From JAXGXJ01 sp040772905 (lineage in GTDB: Bacteria; Actinomycetota; Thermoleophilia; RBG-16-64-13): 47,549 nt of DNA. The stretch spans positions 1-47,549 of the forward strand of contig JAXGXJ010000016.1 in the NCBI GenBank assembly GCA_040772905.1, in the 5' to 3' direction. Shown here piece by piece: positions 41,916 through 47,549 of this stretch. The notes beneath the pieces were generated by a model that made no database searches, had not been told where the DNA came from, and saw only the letters and a list, made by a program, of their open reading frames with translations. A program made the position numbers and the translations under genes. The stretch's first letter is position 1; each line of letters opens with the position of its first letter.

Positions 41916-43352
41916 CTACGCGTCGCCCTCGGAGGCCAGAGCCTTCTCGGCAGCCAGGGCCGCGTCGACGGCCTCGCTCGCTAAGGCCGCGCTCGCCACG
42001 CCCGGCCACGTGCGGCTGCCCACCAGCGCCGCGTGGTCGGCCAGCTCGCGCGCCTGCACCCGCGTGAGACCCTGCTCGGTGGCCTGGTGGAAGGTGGCCC
42101 GCGCCCGGCGCCGCGAGGAGGCCTGATGCGGCAGATAGATGACGAGCGACAGCGCGATCCCCGCTATGCCGGCCACAAGGAAGAGCTGAGTGATCCCCAG
42201 TCTCGCTCCCAGAGCCCCGCCCAGCAGATAGCCGCCGGTCACGCCCATCTGTCCGAAGCCTGCCCGCACGGCGATGAGCCGTCCCCTCCGCGCGCGATCG
42301 GGGATCTCCTGGAACATGGTGATGGAGGGCACGAACACAGCCACGTTCAACATGCCGGCCACGCCCAGCAGCGCCGCCGACAGCCAGAACACCGGGCTCG
42401 CGCTCACCGCCGCGAAGCAGAGGCCCATGCCCACCAGGCCCGCCACCACGTAGCGGTTCTTGTCACCGCGCAGGCGCAGGCGACTGATGAGCAGTCCACC
42501 CAGGATGAGCCCCGACGCCGTCACCACCTCCAGCGCCGCCAACCCCTCCGCTCCGGCGTCGAACACCTGCAGAGCCAGGCCGTAGGTGTTGGGCACGCTC
42601 ATGATGACGGCCAGGTTGGCGAACACGCCCAGCAGCAGGTTGGTGCGCAGTTGCGGCCCACGCCAGATCTCGGCCAGCACTCCCGGGGCCTCGGCCAGCA
42701 GCGCCAACAGCTTGGGAGGCGCGGCAGGCGCCGTCCCGGACACCGGTGTCGCCGCCCCCGTCGCCTCCCCCGTCGAAGCCCCCGCCGAGGCCGCCCCCGG
42801 GGCCACCCGAGGCAACCCCAGCAAGAGCAGCGCCGACAGCAGATAGCTGCCCGCGTCGATGGCGAAGGTGAGCAGATAGCCGAAGTAGGCCACCAGCACG
42901 CCGCCCACCAGGTATCCCACCAGCTCGGCGCCATCGCGGGACACGCCCAGGTACGAGTTGGCCCGCACCAGGTAGCGCTCCTCGGTGAGTTCGGCCACCA
43001 CCTTGATCTGCCCGGGATTGAACACGGCCGACATCACGCCCATGAGCACCGACACCACGTAGATGAGCCCCACCGCCTCCTGAGCCAGGAAGGGGAGCAT
43101 GAAGATGAGCACGGCCCGCCCCAGGTCGGCGAGCACCATGAGCGTGCGCGCGCTGTAGCGGTCGAGCAGAGCCCCACCGATGAAGCTGGTCACCACCAGC
43201 GGAAAGGTGGTGACGGCCAGCACCCCGCCCATGTGGAGCACCGAGCCGGTGAGCTCGTACACCATGAAGGCCAGAGCGATGCTCGAGACCGACGTCCCCA
43301 GACTGGAGAGAGCCTGAGCGGCCAGCAGCCGCCCGAGCAACCGGAAGCGCAT
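41916..43352 (-). CDS. MFS transporter
   Basis: 478-residue, twelve-helix permease resembling MFS_3 drug or siderophore exporters. The start is RLLGRLLAAQALSSLGTSVSSIALAFMVYEL; GGALLDRYSARTLM is the A-motif; a Pro/Ala/Thr-rich central loop spans about 185-225. The C-terminal tail (about 420-478) is charged and Ala-rich. It is 36 bases upstream of the DUF1385 gene on the same strand, so the two may share a transcript. Confidence 0.85.
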   Translation of the reverse strand: MRFRLLGRLLAAQALSSLGTSVSSIALAFMVYELTGSVLHMGGVLAVTTFPLVVTSFIGGALLDRYSARTLMVLADLGRAVLIFMLPFLAQEAVGLIYVVSVLMGVMSAVFNPGQIKVVAELTEERYLVRANSYLGVSRDGAELVGYLVGGVLVAYFGYLLTFAIDAGSYLLSALLLLGLPRVAPGAASAGASTGEATGAATPVSGTAPAAPPKLLALLAEAPGVLAEIWRGPQLRTNLLLGVFANLAVIMSVPNTYGLALQVFDAGAEGLAALEVVTASGLILGGLLISRLRLRGDKNRYVVAGLVGMGLCFAAVSASPVFWLSAALLGVAGMLNVAVFVPSITMFQEIPDRARRGRLIAVRAGFGQMGVTGGYLLGGALGARLGITQLFLVAGIAGIALSLVIYLPHQASSRRRARATFHQATEQGLTRVQARELADHAALVGSRTWPGVASAALASEAVDAALAAEKALASEGDA

Positions 43353-43420
43353 GGACCCCCTACCGTGCCGCGATGTCTACATCCCCAATGTGTTCGCGCG
43401 CCATCCTGGGAATCCTGGCC

Positions 43421-44731
43421 CTAGGGGCCGTCGGAGTCACCACGATCCTCTGGGATGTTCACGTCCCGTCGCGGCACCGGGCGAGCCGGCGGGCTGGAGC
43501 GGGTGTCTCCTGTCGGGCTGGCCAGACGGCGTTCGAGATCGGTGAAGGCACGCATCAACTCGGGAACCTCGAACACCCGGTTGCGCCTGCCCAGCGTCGA
43601 CTGCGACACCACCCGCGCGGCGACCATCCGCTCTACGGCATCGTTGACGGCGGGGACGCTTCGTCCCAGCAACTGAACGGCACTCCTCACGGTGAACACA
43701 GGCATCCCCGGTAGTGCCCGCAGCAGCAGATCGGTCGCCGAGTCCGTCCGGATACGACCCAGGCGAGACCGCCACTTCTCCTGCAGCCGGTCCACTCGCT
43801 CTTCGAAGACCGCCACGTCGGCCACCGCTCGGGAGCAGGCGGCAGCGAACAGCCCCATCCAGCGGTTCAGCCCTTCGTGCGCGTGGGCGGAATCGGGCGG
43901 CCCTACATACCGAGTGGCGGTGAGCGCATCCACGTACGCGGCCGACCATGTGGCCAGCACGAGAGACACGGGCGGCAGCACTCGAGGCGCGATGCCGCGA
44001 CGCCTGAGGATCAGATGGATGAGGACGCGGCCCGTCCTGCCGTTGCCATCGATGAACGGATGGATGGTCTCGAACTGAGCATGGGCGATGGCAGCCTGAG
44101 CTATCGCGGGCAACGAATCCTGGTTGCAGAAGGTGATGAGATCCTCCAGAAGGCCGTCGACCAGCTCGCAGGGAGGCGGTACGAAGGCTGCTGAGCAGGG
44201 GTTGAAGGCCGAGCCTCCGATCCAGTTCTGCTCAGTACGCGTCCGGCCACCCTGCGCGGCGAGCGAGGTGTGGGCCAGCAGACGCCGGTGTGCCTCCAGG
44301 AGCAGATCGATCGTGATGGTCTGCCCTTCCTGAAGGCCTTCGAGCGCAGCACTCATGGCCTCGATGTTGCCCAGGACTTCATCGGCCGTGACATCGGTGT
44401 GGGCGTGGCCCAAGACTCTTGCGGCCTCGGCGCGAAGCAGCCGGCGGGCCCCGATCTCCAACCCCTCTATCCGCGACGAGGCCACCGACTCGCTCCGTAG
44501 AAGCAACCTGGCAAGGGCCTCGCTGTCGCGGAGCGCGCGTGACCCCAGGTTGAGCTTCAGTACCGCCGCTTCCGCATCTGCCACGTCGGCGGCGACGTCT
44601 CCGTCGAGCCGGATGACACGGTCGGCCAGGCGGTCTGGGACGTAGGTGCGAAAAGCGCAGGGTTTCCGGTCGCGGCGCGGCAACCCCGCCCCGCCACCGG
44701 CCTTCCAGACCCTCTCCAGAAGTTCCGCCAT
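43421..44731 (-). CDS. Fic family AMP-transferase
   Basis: 436 residues. The Fic core motif HPFIDGNGRTGR begins at H224. An N-terminal inhibitory helix is present: S85xxxE89G90 in SSRIEG, the (S/T)xxxE(G/N) pattern that blocks the ATP site, so this is a class II, self-inhibited Fic protein. The C-terminal ~110 residues look like a winged-helix DNA-binding domain (LGRSVPAVNDAVERMVAARVVSQ). Fic enzymes add AMP to target hydroxyls. ATG 44731 has AGGAGGG 5 bases upstream. The gene is alone, with no antitoxin beside it. Confidence 0.92.
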   Translation of the reverse strand: MAELLERVWKAGGGAGLPRRDRKPCAFRTYVPDRLADRVIRLDGDVAADVADAEAAVLKLNLGSRALRDSEALARLLLRSESVASSRIEGLEIGARRLLRAEAARVLGHAHTDVTADEVLGNIEAMSAALEGLQEGQTITIDLLLEAHRRLLAHTSLAAQGGRTRTEQNWIGGSAFNPCSAAFVPPPCELVDGLLEDLITFCNQDSLPAIAQAAIAHAQFETIHPFIDGNGRTGRVLIHLILRRRGIAPRVLPPVSLVLATWSAAYVDALTATRYVGPPDSAHAHEGLNRWMGLFAAACSRAVADVAVFEERVDRLQEKWRSRLGRIRTDSATDLLLRALPGMPVFTVRSAVQLLGRSVPAVNDAVERMVAARVVSQSTLGRRNRVFEVPELMRAFTDLERRLASPTGDTRSSPPARPVPRRDVNIPEDRGDSDGP

Positions 44732-44739
44732 CGTCCCTC

Positions 44740-44796
44740 CTTGTTAAAGGTTATGCTACAAGCTTTAACAAGAAAAGTCCACAGTCAAGGTTATGC
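44740..44796. promoter_or_regulatory. Operator and promoter region of the fic gene
   Basis: CTTGTTAAAG (44740-44749) and CTTTAACAAG (44763-44772) form a perfect 10-bp inverted repeat with a 13-base gap, directly beside the ribosome-binding site. The 10-mer AAGGTTATGC occurs at 44747-44756 and again at 44787-44796. On the minus strand TTGACT is present upstream. Since Fic has a winged-helix end, autoregulation is plausible. Confidence 0.6.
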
Positions 44797-44854
44797 CCAT
44801 AACGCAGCGCTCCACGTGACCGAAGTGCGGCGACACCACCAGAGGCGCGGCCCC

Positions 44855-45187
44855 CTACCGATCAGCGGCCACGGCCAGCCCGCCCGCCACCAGCAGCAGC
44901 AGGCCCGGCCACTGCCAGGCCGGTCCGACGATGAACCCGGCCGCGCCCGCGACGATGAGCAACACCCGGGCGGCGTTGGGAGATCGGCGCACCACCATGG
45001 CGCCGGCGATGCCCATGAGGCTCAGCACCACGCCGGCGATGAGCAGGAAGCCGGGCGCGATGTACGTCTCGTAGCCGGGCCAGAGCGACTCCCCTGTGGT
45101 GCTCCTCTCCACCAGGGGCCCGTAGACGCCCCACACCAACCCCAGGATGCCTCCCGCAAGACCCAGGCCCTGTATGACTCGGCGCAT
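44855..45187 (-). CDS. Small four-helix membrane protein
   Basis: About 110 residues with four hydrophobic segments and a short extracytoplasmic loop (PLVERSTTGESLWPGYETYIAPG). No family recognised. ATG 45187 has GAGGAGGG upstream; an earlier in-frame ATG (45238) gives a charged leader without a ribosome-binding site. Confidence 0.6.
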   Translation of the reverse strand: MRRVIQGLGLAGGILGLVWGVYGPLVERSTTGESLWPGYETYIAPGFLLIAGVVLSLMGIAGAMVVRRSPNAARVLLIVAGAAGFIVGPAWQWPGLLLLVAGGLAVAADR

Positions 45188-45308
45188 GTGCCGGCCCTCC
45201 TCGTCGACGAGAACGATGCCCCTCACACGCTCCAGCATACAAGGCCGGCACGCGGGGCGCGCAGGCGACGGCCCGAGCGCCCGAGCCCGCGTCCGCGCGG
45301 GTCCTGGG

Positions 45309-46772
45309 TCAGACGGCCGCCCCGACCGTCTCGGTGGCGCCTGGGGCGTCCGGGGCGGCGGCGTCGTCGGGGAGCTCGCGCAAGAATTTGACCTTCTGGA
45401 ACTCCAGCTTGAAGTCGGCCTCGTCGCCCATCTGATAGGCCGTGTAGTGCTCTTCGAGTAGGGTCAGGAACTCGTCCACCACCCGGGGATCGAACTGCGT
45501 CCCCCTGTTCTTGCGCAGCTCGTCTTTGGCCACGCTCACGGGCAGGCGGTCGCGATAGGGACGGTCCATCATCATGGCGGAATAGGAGTCGGCCACCGAG
45601 ATGATGCGGCTGATGAGCGGGATCTCCTCCCCCACCACGCCCTGGGGATAGCCGAAGCCGTCGTAGCGCTCGTGATGGTGCAGGACCACCCGGGCCACGT
45701 CGCGGAAGTCGTCGATGTCGCTGAGGATGTCGTAGCTCAGCTGGGGATGGGTGTTCATGAGCGCGCGATCGGAGAGGTCGAGGGGACCGCTGCCCTTGAG
45801 CACCCGGTCGGGGATGCCTATCTTGCCCACGTCGTGCATGAGGCTGGCCAGATGGGTGAGCTCCACCTCGCCGGGGCTGAGCCCCATGCGCTCCGCGATG
45901 GCGGTGGCCCACTGCGCCACGGCGGCGGAGTGGCGGGAGGTGTAGTGGTCCTTGGCGTTGACGCTGTTGAGCAGGGCGGCGATGGACTGCATGGCAAGAC
46001 GCTGGTTGCGCAGGGCCAGGGCCTTGTTCTCGGCCGCCTGGGTCCGCAGGGCGTTGTAGGCGCGGAAGGAGAAGATGAGCCCCAGCACCGGCAGCAAGAG
46101 GAGGAGGAAGGCGATGATGGACTGGGAGCGGTTGAAGATCCACACCAGGCCCAGGCTGACGGCCAGGAAGAAGAGGTGATAGGGGAGGAAGGGTTGGAAG
46201 CCTTGGCGCAGGAAGACTCGAGGCCCATATCCGTATCTGGCGTAGGTAACAGGTATGTAAAGCACAAAATTGATGAATTGATAAATCGCGCCGGTAATTA
46301 AACCGCCAACAATAATGGCCAGCATCTGGTCTTCAAATAAATAATTGTATACACTCCAGTAAACTAATCCAGCAATTCCGGCTTCTAATCCCGCTGTAGA
46401 AGCAAAGCATAGATTTCTAATAAACTCATTTCTCCTGAAGTGTATACTTTGAGTTAAGGTGGCAATAACTAAGGCGTAAACCGGGCCAAGTATAGCTATG
46501 CTAATAAAGTATGCTATAAAACTAGCTGATACCTCGCATCCTCTTCCAACTGCTATAGTCGCCTTCTCTGCTATGAGCGCGGAAACGAGAAAGAAGAGAA
46601 ACCTCCAAGGGGAGAACGGTGGTACCTCTATAGGAAGTACATCTAGGGATAGAATTATCAATAGGCCGCTGAACAGGGCACCTAACAGCCAAACATAAAG
46701 CCCGAGCAAAGATAGACGTCTGAATAAAGACGTCACTTCACTCGGGCGTGAATAACCTACAGTGCTGCTCAT
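45309..46772 (-). CDS. Membrane-anchored HD-GYP domain protein
   Basis: 487 residues. The N-terminal ~245 residues form about eight membrane helices, a MASE-like sensor. The C-terminal part is a HD-GYP phosphodiesterase domain: the HD motif in HDVGKIGIP, HHHERYDGFGYP for the GYP motif, and ADSYSAMMMDRPYR. Such proteins usually break down cyclic di-GMP. The GC content and wobble use change sharply near position 46245: the part encoding residues 1-175 uses ATA, TTA and AGA codons, while the rest is GC-rich like the neighbours. The start has only a weak ribosome-binding site. Confidence 0.85.
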   Translation of the reverse strand: MSSTVGYSRPSEVTSLFRRLSLLGLYVWLLGALFSGLLIILSLDVLPIEVPPFSPWRFLFFLVSALIAEKATIAVGRGCEVSASFIAYFISIAILGPVYALVIATLTQSIHFRRNEFIRNLCFASTAGLEAGIAGLVYWSVYNYLFEDQMLAIIVGGLITGAIYQFINFVLYIPVTYARYGYGPRVFLRQGFQPFLPYHLFFLAVSLGLVWIFNRSQSIIAFLLLLLPVLGLIFSFRAYNALRTQAAENKALALRNQRLAMQSIAALLNSVNAKDHYTSRHSAAVAQWATAIAERMGLSPGEVELTHLASLMHDVGKIGIPDRVLKGSGPLDLSDRALMNTHPQLSYDILSDIDDFRDVARVVLHHHERYDGFGYPQGVVGEEIPLISRIISVADSYSAMMMDRPYRDRLPVSVAKDELRKNRGTQFDPRVVDEFLTLLEEHYTAYQMGDEADFKLEFQKVKFLRELPDDAAAPDAPGATETVGAAV

Positions 46773-47549
46773 CGGCGCCGCCAGTCGTAGCAGTCATCAA
46801 GCAGCTTATCGACTGGAGTTGCAGAAGACTTTAGTCGAGCAGTTCTACCATACCCTGACAATCATCTCTTTCTCCTCTCTCTTTTCGCCGTCGGCGGGAC
46901 TTCCCAGATCCGCTGCCGACTCGAGTCTGCCCTCTTCCCCTTTCTTCCAGCAGCGTCAGGGTCCCATTCACCACCTCAGCTGCCCTGGTACCGACTTCAG
47001 AAGCCGCATTCCTAGTCTTCAGCCCGTTTACACATCCATGTGTTACAAAGCTTAATGGTGGAAATCTGTCATTGTCAACACTAGGCTAGATTGACTATTC
47101 CGGTATTGCGTTCTCAGTGCAATTCATGCAGGATTAGCAGAAGTCTTTTCTTCCCGGAAGCTGGCGATCGCGGCGGGGCAAGCCTTCATCTCCAACGGGA
47201 ACGAACGGCATACTCCTACAGATCCACAAGTCCGCATTCGACCCGCCTCCCCAGTTAGAGGGTCCGTGCGAGCCTCGAGTGCTAATCAGCCAAGTGTTCG
47301 ACACAACTAAGAACCATTGGGCTGCGGAGGCAGTGGTGACTGATCGACACTCTTAGGCCTTGAGAAGTGGGCCGTGACTTCCCGCGATGCTGACGATGTC
47401 CTGGTTCGCGCACTCTGAGGCGATCGAGTTGTAGGACATCTAACACAGACCTCTTCTCAGCCGACGGGTTGGGGCTCGCTCTGGTCTGTGGGCCGAGAAC
47501 CTACCGCCCCCGCCGGACACACCGCCTGACACCTCCCACACCCCGTGCA
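46773..47549. other. Gene-free contig end of different composition
   Basis: About 780 bases with GC near 50% by eye and no convincing coding region on either strand. An 8-bp inverted repeat CACAGACC/GGTCTGTG (47444-47451, 47483-47490) is the only structure noted. No rRNA, tRNA or transposase recognised. Confidence 0.55.

Noticed and set aside
46773..47549. Partial rRNA or insertion-sequence end at the contig terminus
   Set aside because: No conserved rRNA segment, transposase motif or terminal inverted repeat could be recognised.

Overview
The window reads as one high-GC bacterial contig, about two-thirds G+C by eye. It is densely packed with single genes and short operons, with no rRNA, tRNA, CRISPR array, transposase or phage gene that I could recognise. 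A CarD-type regulator, abundant GTG/TTG starts, Tat-exported substrate-binding proteins, MMPL and DUF1385 proteins suggest an actinobacterial lineage. Rubredoxin, a flavodoxin, an archaeal-type phosphoglycerate mutase, a NuoF/GltD-like fusion and a membrane pyrophosphatase suggest an anaerobic or microaerobic energy metabolism, possibly a deep lineage such as Thermoleophilia or Coriobacteriia. That placement is inference, since no marker gene is present.

Layout. 0-6 kb: a DUF2254 membrane protein, an MFS transporter, then a minus-strand fluoride operon read from 5.9 kb down to 3.3 kb (crcB-type fluoride riboswitch, CrcB channel, a DUF190 + four-CBS protein, a lipoprotein and a short PH-like protein). 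6-14.3 kb: two paralogous Tat-secreted branched-chain-amino-acid-type binding proteins flank a CarD regulator, several small hypothetical genes, a minus-strand operon ending in a cytochrome b5-like lipoprotein translationally coupled to a ferric-reductase-like membrane protein, a PRC-barrel protein, and a cupin coupled to a protein made of two 70-residue Cys-containing repeats. 14.4-21.2 kb: an acetolactate-synthase-like enzyme, a glucosaminidase lipoprotein, an MMPL exporter and an SLC13-type anion permease.

21-30 kb: corrinoid adenosyltransferase cobA under a cobalamin riboswitch, a small zinc-ribbon protein, a flavodoxin, a cupin-like protein, a CDF metal exporter, a helix-hairpin-helix protein, a DMT permease, a divergent membrane pyrophosphatase and rubredoxin. 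30-38 kb: a minus-strand run (MetH-activation-like protein, SDR, MoaD/ThiS-like carrier, aminotransferase, ApgM), a long low-complexity protein, a PPC-domain protein and an aromatic-amino-acid decarboxylase. 38-47.5 kb: the NuoF/GltD-like flavoprotein, a HIT hydrolase, DUF1385, a second MFS transporter, a Fic AMP-transferase with a palindromic operator, a small membrane protein and an HD-GYP protein. The 5' half of the HD-GYP gene and the last 0.8 kb of the contig have clearly lower GC.

The best-supported regulatory elements are the fluoride riboswitch before crcB and the cobalamin riboswitch before cobA. The cobA expression platform folds an intrinsic-terminator-like hairpin directly over the Shine-Dalgarno sequence. 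The least explained pieces are the downstream members of the fluoride operon, the b5-like lipoprotein/membrane haem pair, the 70-residue Cys repeat protein and the GC boundary inside the HD-GYP gene. No defence or other complete new system is evident.
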